A stretch of DNA of 37,205 nucleotides from Zymomonas sp. (lineage in GTDB: Bacteria > Pseudomonadota > Alphaproteobacteria > Sphingomonadales > Sphingomonadaceae). Below, piece after piece: positions 16,650 to 27,738 of the stretch. Within the stretch, counting starts at the first letter, position 1. Every line of letters starts with the position of its first letter. The translations under genes were made by a program, and so were the position numbers. The notes under the pieces were generated by a model, which saw only the letters and a program-made list of their open reading frames with translations, made no database searches and was not told where the DNA came from. The stretch lies in contig JAIYAJ010000360.1 in the NCBI GenBank assembly GCA_027489105.1, positions 1 to 37,205 of the forward strand, in the 5' to 3' direction.

Positions 16650-17233
16650 GGACGATGTGCGTCCTCGCGGCGCGACCGCCCGAGGAGGGCAAGAGCAGAC
16701 TTGCCGATTCCCTGACAGCCCCCAAGAGATACCGATTGAATATCAATATGTTCAGTCATGTTCTCAATGTGGCGTGCAAGACCTTCGAGACAAGGAACTT
16801 GTTGCTGGTGACACGCTCGCCCGATCTGGCTTCGGCAGCGCGCGCCGCGGGTGTGGATGCGATCGAGGAGGGCGGGACCGATCTGAACACGGCCTTCGCG
16901 CAAGCGCGCGCTCTCGCTACGCAACGCGGCGCAGAGCGTCTGGTCACGCTGAGCTGTGATCTGCCCTATCTCGACGTCGCCGACCTGGAGGCGCTTCTGG
17001 CTGCCCCAGGCGAAGTCGTGATCGCGCCCGACCGCCATGGCACCGGCACCAATGCGCTGGCACTATGCCCGCCCGACGCGATCGAATTCGCTTATGGACC
17101 GGATAGTTATCGTCGCCATTTCGAGGCGGCGATGAGACAGAGCCGGACAGTGAACGTGATCGACCGTCCGGGGCTCGCGAAGGATGTCGACCTGCCCGCC
17201 GAGCTTAGGGAACTGCTCGACGGGCAAGGGTGA
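16646..17233 (+). CDS. cofC: CofC-type guanylyltransferase of F420 synthesis
   Basis: A 195-residue nucleotidyltransferase that uses GTP to activate phospholactate, phosphoenolpyruvate or 3-phosphoglycerate for CofD. It has the family pattern GKSRLADSL near residue 15, the acidic CDLPYLDVADLEAL metal region at about residues 109-122, and APDRHGTGTNALAL at about 131-144. The N-terminus reads CVLAARPPEEGKSR, where many homologues have a Lys-containing IPVKPL-type start, so substrate choice may differ. The ATG overlaps the cofD stop. The stop abuts the pepA stop, forming TGATCA. Confidence 0.88.
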   Translation: MRTMCVLAARPPEEGKSRLADSLTAPKRYRLNINMFSHVLNVACKTFETRNLLLVTRSPDLASAARAAGVDAIEEGGTDLNTAFAQARALATQRGAERLVTLSCDLPYLDVADLEALLAAPGEVVIAPDRHGTGTNALALCPPDAIEFAYGPDSYRRHFEAAMRQSRTVNVIDRPGLAKDVDLPAELRELLDGQG

Positions 17234-18703
17234 TCAATTCTCGAAATTATCGGCGATGAAGCGATCGAGCAGACGAACACCATAGCCGGTCGCGCCCTTA
17301 TCCCAGGTCGTGCCCGGCTTCGACGCCCAGACCATCCCGGCGATGTCGAGATGGGCCCAGCGTACGCCGTCATCGACGAAACGCTTGAGGAATTGCGCAG
17401 CGGTGATCGAGCCGGCCTCGCGTGGTCCCACATTCTTCATGTCGGCGATCGGCGAGTCGATCAGCTTGTCATAGGCGTCACCGAGCGGCATCCGCCACAG
17501 CCGGTCGCCCGACGCCGTCGCGGCCGCCAGCAACTGATCGGCGAGCAGGTCGTCATTGGCGAACAGACCGCCATATTCATGGCCGAGCGCCACGATCATC
17601 GCACCCGTCAGGGTGGCGAGATCGACGATCGTCTTCGGACCATGGGTCTTCTGGACCCAGGTCAGCGCGTCGCACAGGACGAGGCGCCCCTCGGCGTCGG
17701 TGTTGATCACCTCCACCGTCTGGCCCGACATCGACGTCACCACGTCACCCGGCCGCTGGGCGAGCCCATCGGGCATATTCTCGACCAGTCCGCAAACGCC
17801 GATGACATTGGCCCTGGCCTTGCGCAGTGCCAGCGTCTTCATGACGCCCGCGACCGCGCCGGCGCCGCCCATGTCCCACTTCATGTCTTCCATGCCGGCA
17901 CCCGGCTTGAGCGAGATGCCACCGGAATCGAAGGTGACTCCCTTGCCGACGAAGGCGACCGGCGCCTTGCCGGCATCGCCGCCGTCCCAGCGCATGATCA
18001 GCATCTGCGGAGCGCGGGCCGAGCCTTGGGCCACGCCGAGCAGCGCACCCATGCCCAGCGCCGCCATAGCATCCCGATCGAGCACCTCGATCTTCACGCC
18101 CAGCGCTTCGAGCGGGCGGCAGCGTTCGACGAAGCTCTCGGGATAGATGATGTTGCCCGGCTCGGTCACCAGTTCGCGGGTGAAGGCGACGCCCTCGACC
18201 ACCGCCGAATTTGCCGTCCAGCGACCCTCGGCTTCGGCACCACCACCGACGATCACAATCTCTTCGAGCGAGGGGCGCTGTTTGGCGTCGAGCTTCGTCC
18301 GGTAGGTGTCGTACCGCCAGGCGCGCAGCGTGGCGCCCGTCGCCACGGCGGCGGCAGCCTCACCCGACTTCGCGCCGGCCGCTGCGGCCAGGTCGACGAC
18401 CAGCGTCTTTTCGCCCGATGTGAGCAGCTTGGCGACGAGTGCGGCGCCCGCCTTCTCATAGTCATTCTTCGACCCGAGGCCCACGAGCAGCAGCCGGCGC
18501 GCGGCCCCTTCGACCTCCGCGAAATATTCGACGACCGCTCCGGCTTCGCCATCGAAGCGCAAGGCTGCGGCCGCGGCCCGGCCCAGCGCCTGGGCTGCCT
18601 CAGGCAGAGAAGCGAGCGCCGATCCCTGCAAGGTGCCGGGCGCCACCACGATAGCCAGCATGTGGGCAGCATTCGGCCGGACGTCGGCGAAACTAATGCG
18701 CAT
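17234..18703 (-). CDS. pepA: Leucyl aminopeptidase (M17 family)
   Basis: A 489-residue cytosolic zinc or manganese peptidase that removes N-terminal residues during peptide turnover. The catalytic C-terminal half has GKGVTFDSGGISLKP with the Lys and Asp metal-site residues, MKWDMGGAGAV, and the family signature NTDAEGRLVL. The N-terminal domain is the weakly conserved M17 type. Length is normal for the family (E. coli PepA has 503). It lies divergent from lptD, with a 170-bp gap, and converges on cofC with no gap between stops. Nothing suggests a link with F420. Confidence 0.95.
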   Translation of the reverse strand: MRISFADVRPNAAHMLAIVVAPGTLQGSALASLPEAAQALGRAAAAALRFDGEAGAVVEYFAEVEGAARRLLLVGLGSKNDYEKAGAALVAKLLTSGEKTLVVDLAAAAGAKSGEAAAAVATGATLRAWRYDTYRTKLDAKQRPSLEEIVIVGGGAEAEGRWTANSAVVEGVAFTRELVTEPGNIIYPESFVERCRPLEALGVKIEVLDRDAMAALGMGALLGVAQGSARAPQMLIMRWDGGDAGKAPVAFVGKGVTFDSGGISLKPGAGMEDMKWDMGGAGAVAGVMKTLALRKARANVIGVCGLVENMPDGLAQRPGDVVTSMSGQTVEVINTDAEGRLVLCDALTWVQKTHGPKTIVDLATLTGAMIVALGHEYGGLFANDDLLADQLLAAATASGDRLWRMPLGDAYDKLIDSPIADMKNVGPREAGSITAAQFLKRFVDDGVRWAHLDIAGMVWASKPGTTWDKGATGYGVRLLDRFIADNFEN

Positions 18704-18873
18704 CGAAGCGGTTTCCTTCTGTCAATGTCACCTTCCATCTAGGGAACCGGCGGGCAGGCCGCAACGGCACCGGAGGATCGGTCCGCCGCGCAGGCCATTG
18801 CAGGCGGCGCGCTGGTGCGATAGGCGGCAGGGGCATCGTGCAGACTGCCGGGGAAACTTGCCGCCGGCCCGTC

Positions 18874-21126
18874 ATGTGGGGATTCGTGAAAAAGCCATAT
18901 CTGTTCCTCCTGGCGACCACTCTGCCCATGCTTGCCGCCGGCGGCGCCATCGCCGCGCAGCCCAATCTGGTGGAGCCAGCCCCCGCGCCGCTGCAGGGCG
19001 ATGCGCCGACTCCCACCGATGAGGAGGAGGTCACCTTCGCCGCCGACACGCTGGCTTATGACAGCAATGGCGAGGTCGTGACCGCGGCAGGAAATGTCCG
19101 CATGATGCGCCAGGGCGCCCGTCTGCGCGCCGACAGCGTCCAGTGGAACCAGAAGACCGGCGTGGTCCGTGCCGAAGGCAATGTCGCGATCGTCAACGCT
19201 TCGAACGACACCGTTTACGGGGATTCGGTCGAACTGACCGATACACTCAAGGATGGCGTGGTCGAGAATCTGCTGCTCGTGCTCAACGACGGCGGTCGTC
19301 TCGCCGCCGTGCATGGGGCTCGTCGCAACGAGGTCAGCACGCTCGACAAGGCGGTCTACACCCCCTGCGCGGTGGTCGACAGCAAGGGCTGTCCGAAGGA
19401 GCCGATCTGGAAGATCAGCGCAGTGCGCGTGGTCCATGATCCGAACAAGCACCGGATCACCTATGATGGCGCACGGATCAGCTTTCTCGGTGCGCCGATC
19501 CTGTGGCTGCCCGGTCTTTCGCATCCCGACGGCAGCGGTGGCGGCGGATCGGGCCTGCTCCTGCCCGACATTCAATATGGCCGGGTCAACGGGTTCGAGC
19601 TGGCCCTGCCCTATTATTTCCAGCTCGCTCCCAACCGCGACCTGACGATCACGCCGCGCGTCTATTCGAAGGTGCTGCCGGCAATCGAAGCACAATATCG
19701 CGCCCTGACGAGCAACGGCGCCTGGCAAGCGGCCGGCATGCTGACCTACAGTTCGCGTTCGTCGGCGACGACAGGCGTTCCGCTCGACAGCAATCGCGAT
19801 GTCCGCGGCTATATCGATGCGAACGGCCGTTTCCAGTTCGGCGACTACTGGACTGTGTCCGGATCGATCCGGGGAACGACAGACCGCACCTTCATGCGGC
19901 GCTACGACATCTCGCGCGACGATCGGCTGCGCAGCCAGATCCAGGCCGAGCGGATCGACGCCGACAGCTATTTGTCGATCAAGGGCTGGGCCGTCCAGAC
20001 GCTGCGGATCAACGACCCGCAGGGGCAGCAGCCGATCGCGCTGCCGGCGATCGACTATCGCTTGCGGATGACCGACCCGCTCATAGGCGGCGTGCTGCAG
20101 TTGCAGCTCAACAGCCTCGCCCTGATCCGGACCAGCGGACAGGACACCCAGCGCGCCTTCGCCGCAGCCGAATGGAATCTGCGCCGCTATACGCCGCTGG
20201 GCCAGGAAATCACCCTGACCGGCTATCTGCGCGGGGACATCTATCACACCGATCAGGTCGGTCAGACTGCGACGATCAGCTATCGCGGCGATCCCGGCTG
20301 GACGCCGCGCGGCATCGGTGCACTGGCGGTCGACGTCAAATGGCCGCTCATCGGCGAGTTCTTCGCGGGCACCCAGCGGATCACCCCGCGCGTGCAGATC
20401 GTCGCCAGTCCCAAGACCAAGAATATGAGCATTCCCAACGAGGATGCGCGCGCGATCGATCTGGAAGACTCCAACCTCTTCGCGCTCAACCGCTTCTCGG
20501 GCTATGATCGGTGGGAAGATGGCAGCCGCGTCACCTATGGCGCGGAATGGTCGGTCGACCTGCCCGGCATCTCGTTCAATACGGTGGTGGGGCAGAGCTA
20601 CCGCCTGACCAACAAACCCAGCCTGCTGCCGGTCGGAACCGGCCTGTCCGATCGGCTGTCCGACATCGTCGGGCGTACGACGCTCAAATATGGCCGTTTC
20701 CTCGAGCTGACCCACCGTTTCCGGCTGGACAAGGACAATTTCGCCGTCCGTCGCAACGAGATCGATGCGACGATCGGCACGCGCAAGACCTACGCCCTGA
20801 TCGGCTATCTCAAGCTGAATCGCGACATCGCCTCGACGATCGAGGATTTGCGCGACCGCGAGGAGGTCCGCCTCGGCGGACGCGTCCAGATTGCGCGCTA
20901 CTGGTCGGTGTTCGGATCGACGGTTATCGACCTCACCGGGCCGAAGGAAGATCCGACGACATTGTCCGACGGTTATCAGCCGATCCGGCACCGTCTCGGC
21001 ATCCTCTACGACGATGACTGCATCGAAGTCGGGGTCACCTGGCGCCGCGAATATGCCGCGATCGGCGACGCCCGGCGGGGGAACACTTATTTGTTGCGAC
21101 TGGCGCTCAAGAATTTGGGCCGCTAA
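18874..21126 (+). CDS. lptD: LPS-assembly protein LptD
   Basis: A 750-residue outer-membrane protein that, with LptE, inserts lipopolysaccharide into the outer leaflet. After a signal peptide (VKKPYLFLLATTLPMLAAGG region, cut near residue 30) comes a periplasmic OstA/LptA-like domain with the VTAAGNVRMMRQGARLRAD and VRAEGNVAIVN repeats, then a long barrel. Cysteines lie in TPCAVVDSKGCPKEP and in YDDDCIEVGVTWRREY near the C-terminus, the latter being a family hallmark. ATG 18874 is used; GTG 18838 and GTG 18886 are alternatives. It starts the lptD-surA-pdxA-rsmA operon known from many proteobacteria. Confidence 0.94.
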   Translation: MWGFVKKPYLFLLATTLPMLAAGGAIAAQPNLVEPAPAPLQGDAPTPTDEEEVTFAADTLAYDSNGEVVTAAGNVRMMRQGARLRADSVQWNQKTGVVRAEGNVAIVNASNDTVYGDSVELTDTLKDGVVENLLLVLNDGGRLAAVHGARRNEVSTLDKAVYTPCAVVDSKGCPKEPIWKISAVRVVHDPNKHRITYDGARISFLGAPILWLPGLSHPDGSGGGGSGLLLPDIQYGRVNGFELALPYYFQLAPNRDLTITPRVYSKVLPAIEAQYRALTSNGAWQAAGMLTYSSRSSATTGVPLDSNRDVRGYIDANGRFQFGDYWTVSGSIRGTTDRTFMRRYDISRDDRLRSQIQAERIDADSYLSIKGWAVQTLRINDPQGQQPIALPAIDYRLRMTDPLIGGVLQLQLNSLALIRTSGQDTQRAFAAAEWNLRRYTPLGQEITLTGYLRGDIYHTDQVGQTATISYRGDPGWTPRGIGALAVDVKWPLIGEFFAGTQRITPRVQIVASPKTKNMSIPNEDARAIDLEDSNLFALNRFSGYDRWEDGSRVTYGAEWSVDLPGISFNTVVGQSYRLTNKPSLLPVGTGLSDRLSDIVGRTTLKYGRFLELTHRFRLDKDNFAVRRNEIDATIGTRKTYALIGYLKLNRDIASTIEDLRDREEVRLGGRVQIARYWSVFGSTVIDLTGPKEDPTTLSDGYQPIRHRLGILYDDDCIEVGVTWRREYAAIGDARRGNTYLLRLALKNLGR

Positions 21127-21187
21127 GCGTGCATTCAGCGGATCGGTGAAATAAGCACCGCATTCGACACTCATCGAGGATTAGGTC

Positions 21188-22546
21188 TTGGTACGCGGAA
21201 AGAAGCTGGGTCGGAGTGGGAAGCTATTCTATGCGGTGACAGCCCTGGCGCTGTTGGCCCCGCCAGCGTCCGGCCAGATGGCAAGCGAACCCAATGAGGA
21301 TATCTCGGGCGCGCTCAACATTCCGAAGGACATCACCGTCTTCGGCAACCGCGATCCCAATGTCCGTACGGCCACGGCAATCGTCAACGGCACGATCGTC
21401 ACGCAGACCGATGTCGAACAGCGCCTTGCGCTCGTCGTTGCCGCCAATGGCGGGCGCATTCCGCAGGAGGAGCTCGAGCGCCTGCGGCTTCAGGTGCTGC
21501 GCAACCTGATCGACGAAACCCTCCAGATCCAGGAAGCGAAGGCGCAGAAGATCGAGGTCGCACCCGAAGAGGTGCAGCAGACCTACGACCGCGTCGCGTC
21601 CAATTTCCGCAAGACACCCAAGGACTTCGCAGCCTTCCTGCGTGAAAAGGGATCGTCGGAACTGTCGATCAAGCGGCAGATCGAGGGCGAGGCCGCCTGG
21701 CGCCGCGTGCTCAGCCGCCGGATCGAGCCTTTCGTCGCGGTCAGCGAGGAAGAGGTCAATGCGATCATCAATCGCCTGAAGGCCTCCAAGGGCGAAAACG
21801 AATATCATGTCGGCGAGATCTTCCTCTCCGCCACGCCCGAGACGATGGGCGAAGCTGGCGCCAATGCGCAGCGCATCATCGAGCAGATCCAGCGCGGCGC
21901 GTCCTTCGCCGCCTATGCGCGCCAATTTTCCGAAGCCTCGACCGCAGCGGTCGGTGGCGATCTCGGCTGGGTTCGTGCCGAACAGCTCCCTGAGCAGCTG
22001 TCCGGCGTCGTGACGCAGTTGCAGAACGGCCAGATCAGCCAGCCCATCGCCGTGCCCGGCGGCTATTCGATCCTGCTACTGATCGACAAGCGCCAGGTGC
22101 TGGGTGTCGACCCGCGCGATGCGCAGCTGCTGCTCAAGCAGCTGACGGTCACCTTCCCGCCGAACATCACCCAGGCACAGGCCACGCCGAAGCTGGAAGC
22201 CTTCGCCAAGGCCGTGAAGGACATCCAGGGCTGCGGCAAGGCCAATGAGGTCGCCCAGTCGGTGGGCGCCGACGTGGTCAACAACGACCAGATGACCATC
22301 CGCGACCTGCCGCCCCAGCTGCAGGATCTGATGCTCAATCTGCAGGTCGGACAGGCAACCCCACCCTTCGGCTCGCTCAAGGACGGCGTCCGGGCACTGA
22401 TCCTCTGTGGCCGCGACGACCCCGCGCCGACCTCGGGTCCGTCCTTCGAGCAGATTCAGTCGCAGATCGAGCAGGACCGGGTCAACCGGCGGGCCCAGCG
22501 CTATCTTCGCGACCTGCGGCGCGATGCGGTGATCGAGTATCGCTGA
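21188..22546 (+). CDS. surA: Periplasmic chaperone / peptidyl-prolyl isomerase SurA
   Basis: A 452-residue exported protein that helps unfolded barrel proteins such as LptD cross the periplasm. It has a signal segment (about 12-30, LFYAVTALALLAPPASG) and a SurA N-terminal helical domain (about 60-190). A parvulin-type PPIase domain follows at about 206-302 (YHVGEIFLSA...FSEASTAAVGGDLGWV). A second, weaker segment extends to the C-terminus. The start is TTG 21188, with AGGATTAGG just before; no ATG or GTG fits the signal peptide. It lies 61 bp after lptD and 4 bp before pdxA. Confidence 0.92.
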   Translation: MVRGKKLGRSGKLFYAVTALALLAPPASGQMASEPNEDISGALNIPKDITVFGNRDPNVRTATAIVNGTIVTQTDVEQRLALVVAANGGRIPQEELERLRLQVLRNLIDETLQIQEAKAQKIEVAPEEVQQTYDRVASNFRKTPKDFAAFLREKGSSELSIKRQIEGEAAWRRVLSRRIEPFVAVSEEEVNAIINRLKASKGENEYHVGEIFLSATPETMGEAGANAQRIIEQIQRGASFAAYARQFSEASTAAVGGDLGWVRAEQLPEQLSGVVTQLQNGQISQPIAVPGGYSILLLIDKRQVLGVDPRDAQLLLKQLTVTFPPNITQAQATPKLEAFAKAVKDIQGCGKANEVAQSVGADVVNNDQMTIRDLPPQLQDLMLNLQVGQATPPFGSLKDGVRALILCGRDDPAPTSGPSFEQIQSQIEQDRVNRRAQRYLRDLRRDAVIEYR

Positions 22547-22550
22547 CGCG

Positions 22551-23546
22551 ATGGACATAGCGCCCCTCGCCGTCGCCCTCGGAGATCCGGCGGGCATTGG
22601 TCCCGAGATCGTGGCCAAAGCCTGGGACGCGCGGCATGAGCATGATCTGGCGCCCTTTTTTGCAGTCGGCGACCAGCGCTCGATCGAGGCCGTATGGTCC
22701 GGCCCTATCCGCCTGATCTCCAGCCCGGACGAGGCCATGGGCTGTTTTTCGTCGGCGCTGCCGCTGATCCAGATTCATGACACGGCCGATATCGTGCCCG
22801 GCCAGCCCGACCTGGCCGGAGCGCGCTGTGCTTTGGACTCGCTCGAGCTCGCCGCTGGCCTGGCCCGCTCGCCGATCGTGGGCGGGCTGGTGACGGCACC
22901 GGTCGCCAAGGCGCAGCTCTATGCGATCGGCTTCACCCATCCCGGCCAGACCGAGTTCGTCGCCGAACGCTGCGGTGTGTCCGCCGCCAACACGGTGATG
23001 CTGCTCGCCGGTCCGACGCTGCGGGCCGTACCCATCACCACCCATGTCCCGCTGCGCGAGGTGGTCAATCTGGTGACGGTCGATCTGATCGTCGCCAAGG
23101 CCCGGGCAACCGAGCGCGGGCTCATCCGCAACTTCGGAATCGAGCGGCCCCGCCTCGCCATTGCCGGCTTCAATCCCCATGCAGGCGAAAGCGGTTCGAT
23201 CGGTCGCGAAGAGATCGAGCTGATCCTGCCGGCGATCGAAATATTGCGCGCTGAAGGTGTCGACGTGACCGGGCCGCTGGCTGCCGACACGATGTTCCAC
23301 GCACGCGCCCGGGCGCAATATGACTGCGCGCTATGTCTCTATCATGACCAGGCACTGATTCCGCTCAAGACGCTGCACTTCGACGAGGGGGTGAACATGA
23401 CCCTCGGCCTGCCGATCGTCCGCACCGCCCCCGACCATGGTACGGCGTTCGGCATTGCCGGCACAAATCAGGCGCACCCCGGCGCGATGATCGCCGCGCT
23501 GAAGCTGGCGGCGGAAGCGGCCCGGAACCGCCTGCTCCACGCATGA
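22551..23546 (+). CDS. pdxA: 4-hydroxythreonine-4-phosphate dehydrogenase
   Basis: A 331-residue NAD-dependent enzyme of the DXP-dependent pyridoxal phosphate pathway. It has [10 protein letters not shown] at residues 11-20, metal-binding His165 in THVPLREV, the His of [10 protein letters not shown] (about 210) and the His of [10 protein letters not shown] (about 265). His130 lies in FTHPGQTEF. Length and motif order match E. coli PdxA. It stands between surA and rsmA, as in E. coli; its stop overlaps the rsmA ATG. PdxJ, its usual partner, is not in the window. Confidence 0.95.
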   Translation: MDIAPLAVALGDPAGIGPEIVAKAWDARHEHDLAPFFAVGDQRSIEAVWSGPIRLISSPDEAMGCFSSALPLIQIHDTADIVPGQPDLAGARCALDSLELAAGLARSPIVGGLVTAPVAKAQLYAIGFTHPGQTEFVAERCGVSAANTVMLLAGPTLRAVPITTHVPLREVVNLVTVDLIVAKARATERGLIRNFGIERPRLAIAGFNPHAGESGSIGREEIELILPAIEILRAEGVDVTGPLAADTMFHARARAQYDCALCLYHDQALIPLKTLHFDEGVNMTLGLPIVRTAPDHGTAFGIAGTNQAHPGAMIAALKLAAEAARNRLLHA

Positions 23547-24382
23547 GCGGAAAATTGCAGGGCCTGCCGCCGCTGCGCGAGGTGATCGCGCGGCATGGGC
23601 TCAGCGCTAACAAGGCGCTCGGCCAGAATTTCCTGCTCGATGGCCAGCTGCTCGACCGGATCGCCCGCATACCCGGCGATCTCGACGGACAGATGGTCTA
23701 TGAGGTGGGCCCAGGCCCCGGCGGCCTGACGCGCGCCCTGCTCGGTGCAGGCGCATCGGTGGTGGCGGTGGAACGCGATGATCGCTGCCTGCCCGCGCTG
23801 GAGGAACTCAACGTCGCCTCGAGCGGACGGCTGCGGGTCATTTCCGCCGATGCGATGAAGATCGATGAGCGGGCCGAGGCGGGAGACGGCGCGCATATCG
23901 CCTCGAACCTGCCCTATAATGTGGGCACGGCACTGTTCGTGCGCTGGCTGTCGCTCGATGCCTGGCCGCCCTGGTGGCGGTCGCTAACCTTGATGTTCCA
24001 GAAGGAAGTGGCGGAACGCATCGTCGCTCGTCCCGGCAGCACAGCCTATGGACGGCTCGCGGTGCTGGCGCAGTGGCGCTCGACCCCGTCGATCGCGCTC
24101 AACGTCCACCGTTCGGCCTTCGTGCCCCCGCCCAAGGTGATGTCCGCCGTGATTCACGTCGTGCCGGCAGAACAGCCTGGCGGCGCGAGCATGAAGACGA
24201 TCGAAGGGCTGACCGCCGCAGCCTTCGGTCAGCGGCGCAAGATGCTGCGCCAGAGCCTCAAATCCGTCAGAGGCGCGGTCGAGCTGCTGCCGGCGGTCGG
24301 CATCGATCCCGAGCGGCGCGCAGAGACGCTGCTCGTGGACGAGTTCGTCGAACTCGCCCGCGCGCTCGACAGCGACAGGTAG
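23543..24382 (+). CDS. rsmA: 16S rRNA dimethyladenosine transferase RsmA (KsgA)
   Basis: A 279-residue SAM-dependent enzyme that dimethylates two adjacent adenines near the 3' end of 16S rRNA, a late step in small-subunit assembly. Visible are [15 protein letters not shown] near residue 29, the SAM loop [16 protein letters not shown], an acidic strand end ([10 protein letters not shown]), and the catalytic [13 protein letters not shown]. The C-terminal helical part ends in [14 protein letters not shown]. The ATG overlaps the pdxA stop. It converges on the TPR gene, with 24 bp between stops. Confidence 0.96.
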   Translation: MSGKLQGLPPLREVIARHGLSANKALGQNFLLDGQLLDRIARIPGDLDGQMVYEVGPGPGGLTRALLGAGASVVAVERDDRCLPALEELNVASSGRLRVISADAMKIDERAEAGDGAHIASNLPYNVGTALFVRWLSLDAWPPWWRSLTLMFQKEVAERIVARPGSTAYGRLAVLAQWRSTPSIALNVHRSAFVPPPKVMSAVIHVVPAEQPGGASMKTIEGLTAAAFGQRRKMLRQSLKSVRGAVELLPAVGIDPERRAETLLVDEFVELARALDSDR

Positions 24383-24406
24383 ATTGCCGAGGCGGATGGC
24401 CCGGCC

Positions 24407-24943
24407 TTACTTGTCTGCGACGGTGCTCGTCTCGGCCCCCTTGGGCGGAACCTTGTCGCTGGCAGGCGCAGTCGCCACGACAGCCGCAGGGGGCGGCCCC
24501 TTCGCGATCACGGCCGCGAGCTGAACCGCAGGCGCGCACTCCGTCTTGCACAGCGCACGCACGCGGGTGAGATTGGCGCGGGCCCGTTCGACGGCCCCCT
24601 TCTGCACCATTGCCTCGCCCTGCGCGGCCAGTGCGTTGACGTCATTGGGCTCCAGCGCCAGCGCCTCGAAATACATGCGGATCGCCTTGCCCGGCAGCTG
24701 CTGTGCCTGGGCGACCTTGCCAAGGGTGATGAAGGCGTTGCGATTGCGAGGATCGACCGCCAGCGCGCTTTCCAGCGCATCATTGGCCGCCTCATATTTG
24801 CCGGCGGCAAGCGCCGACTGCCCTTCGGAGAGAAGCGCCAGCGAACGCGGGTTGATCTGGTCGTCGGCCTTCTGTCCATTGACCCCGCTGGACACCGCCA
24901 GAAGCGTCAGCGACAGAACCAGGGCGACGGGCGAAACTCGCAT
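24407..24943 (-). CDS. Exported TPR-repeat protein
   Basis: A 178-residue protein with a signal peptide (residues 1-24, [20 protein letters not shown], cut near VNGQ) and about three tetratricopeptide repeats from residue 40 to 130. These include the patterns [34 protein letters not shown] and [19 protein letters not shown] Cys pair (CKTEC) follows, then an Ala/Pro-rich tail. TPRs mediate protein binding; a role in envelope complex assembly is possible but not shown. ATG 24943 has GGAG six bases before it and gives the cleanest signal peptide. The gene is 32 bp after rsmB and likely in its transcript. Confidence 0.75.
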   Translation of the reverse strand: MRVSPVALVLSLTLLAVSSGVNGQKADDQINPRSLALLSEGQSALAAGKYEAANDALESALAVDPRNRNAFITLGKVAQAQQLPGKAIRMYFEALALEPNDVNALAAQGEAMVQKGAVERARANLTRVRALCKTECAPAVQLAAVIAKGPPPAAVVATAPASDKVPPKGAETSTVADK

Positions 24944-24975
24944 CAACATCTCCAATAGCGCGGTTTTCCGAGCTT

Positions 24976-26145
24976 CTAACATGCGCGCCGCAACCGTGCG
25001 ACGAAAAAGCCGTCGGTCCGGTCATGGGCCGGGCTGAGCAGCCTGCCCGCCCCTTCTTCACGACCAGCGATGAACATCAGCTTATCGGCAGCGAAATCGG
25101 GGTGACGCGCGAGAAAGGCATCGACCTGGTCGCGCCCCTCCTCGGGCAAAAGCGAGCATACCGCATAGACGAGCGCGCCCCCCGGACGGACCAGGACAGC
25201 CGCCAGAGCGAATAGCCGCGCCTGCAACTCGACCAGTTGCGAGAGCCGCGCCGGCGTAAGCCGCCAGCGAGCCTCCGGATTGCGACGCCAGGTGCCGGTC
25301 CCCGAACAGGGCGCGTCGACCAGAGCGACGTCACAGCCGCTTTCGAGGTCAGCGAGCGCCGGAAGCTCCCGGCCGGGATCGAGCAGGCGCGTCTCGATCG
25401 CAAGCGCCCCCATCCGCTCGGCACGCGGTGCGAGGCGGGACAGACGCGCACGGTTGCTGTCGCTGGCGATCAGGCGCCCCTGCCCGCGCATGTCATCGGC
25501 CAGGGCAAGCGTCTTTCCTCCCGCACCCGCGCAGAGGTCGATCACCGTCATGCCCGGCTTTGCCTGAGCCGCCAGCGCGATCAGCTGGCTGCCCTCGTCC
25601 TGGATCTCGACCAGACCCTGCGCCCAGGCTTCGGTCGTTTCGATCGGGCTGCCTTCGGGGAGGCGCAGGCCTGCCGGCGAGTGGGGCGTCGGTACGGCTT
25701 CGAGCAGCTCCGCCATCGTCGCGCGATCGGTTCGCGACAGATTTACGCGCAGGTCGAGCTGCGCCCGCTCCAGCAGCGCCGCGTGCTCCTCAACCGCGAT
25801 GCGTTCGGTGAGCCAGTCCGGTAGTGCCGTGGCGGGGCTGGCCTGCTCGGCGGGCTCGATCGGCGCGGGTGCGTGGGTCCCGCCGTCGAACAGCGCTGCA
25901 ACCGCGTCGTCCTCGCGCGCCAGGCCGACAAGTGCGGCGCGCCCGCTGGCGGGGACGTTTCCCGCCCGACGGATGGCCCGATAGACGAGGTCACGGATCG
26001 CACGCCGATCCTTGGACCCGGCATAGCGCCGCGTCTTGAAGTAGCGCGCGATCAGCGTGTCGGCGGCAGCGCCTCCGGCCCTCGCCGCTCCGATGATCTC
26101 GTCGAGCAGGTCGATCGCCGCCTGCGCGCGCGCGCCGGGCGTCAT
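24976..26145 (-). CDS. rsmB: RsmB/NOP family 16S rRNA m5C methyltransferase
   Basis: A 389-residue protein with an N-terminal NusB-like helical domain (about 1-130) and a C-terminal SAM-dependent domain. Motif I is [16 protein letters not shown] (about residue 197-212), motif IV is [16 protein letters not shown] with the first catalytic cysteine, and motif VI is [12 protein letters not shown] with the nucleophilic cysteine. The family makes 5-methylcytosine in 16S rRNA (C967 in E. coli for RsmB); other family members target other sites, so the exact base is not certain. It starts 6 bp after the guaB stop, suggesting one transcript. Confidence 0.88.
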   Translation of the reverse strand: MTPGARAQAAIDLLDEIIGAARAGGAAADTLIARYFKTRRYAGSKDRRAIRDLVYRAIRRAGNVPASGRAALVGLAREDDAVAALFDGGTHAPAPIEPAEQASPATALPDWLTERIAVEEHAALLERAQLDLRVNLSRTDRATMAELLEAVPTPHSPAGLRLPEGSPIETTEAWAQGLVEIQDEGSQLIALAAQAKPGMTVIDLCAGAGGKTLALADDMRGQGRLIASDSNRARLSRLAPRAERMGALAIETRLLDPGRELPALADLESGCDVALVDAPCSGTGTWRRNPEARWRLTPARLSQLVELQARLFALAAVLVRPGGALVYAVCSLLPEEGRDQVDAFLARHPDFAADKLMFIAGREEGAGRLLSPAHDRTDGFFVARLRRAC

Positions 26146-26151
26146 CGGGCC

Positions 26152-27738
<1,587 letters not shown>

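Noticed and set aside
18739..21174. 811-codon open frame on the minus strand
   Set aside because: It is fully antisense to lptD, whose signal peptide, motifs and operon are clear. Long open antisense frames are common in GC-rich genomes, and its translation is rich in Arg, Asp and Gln without any domain.
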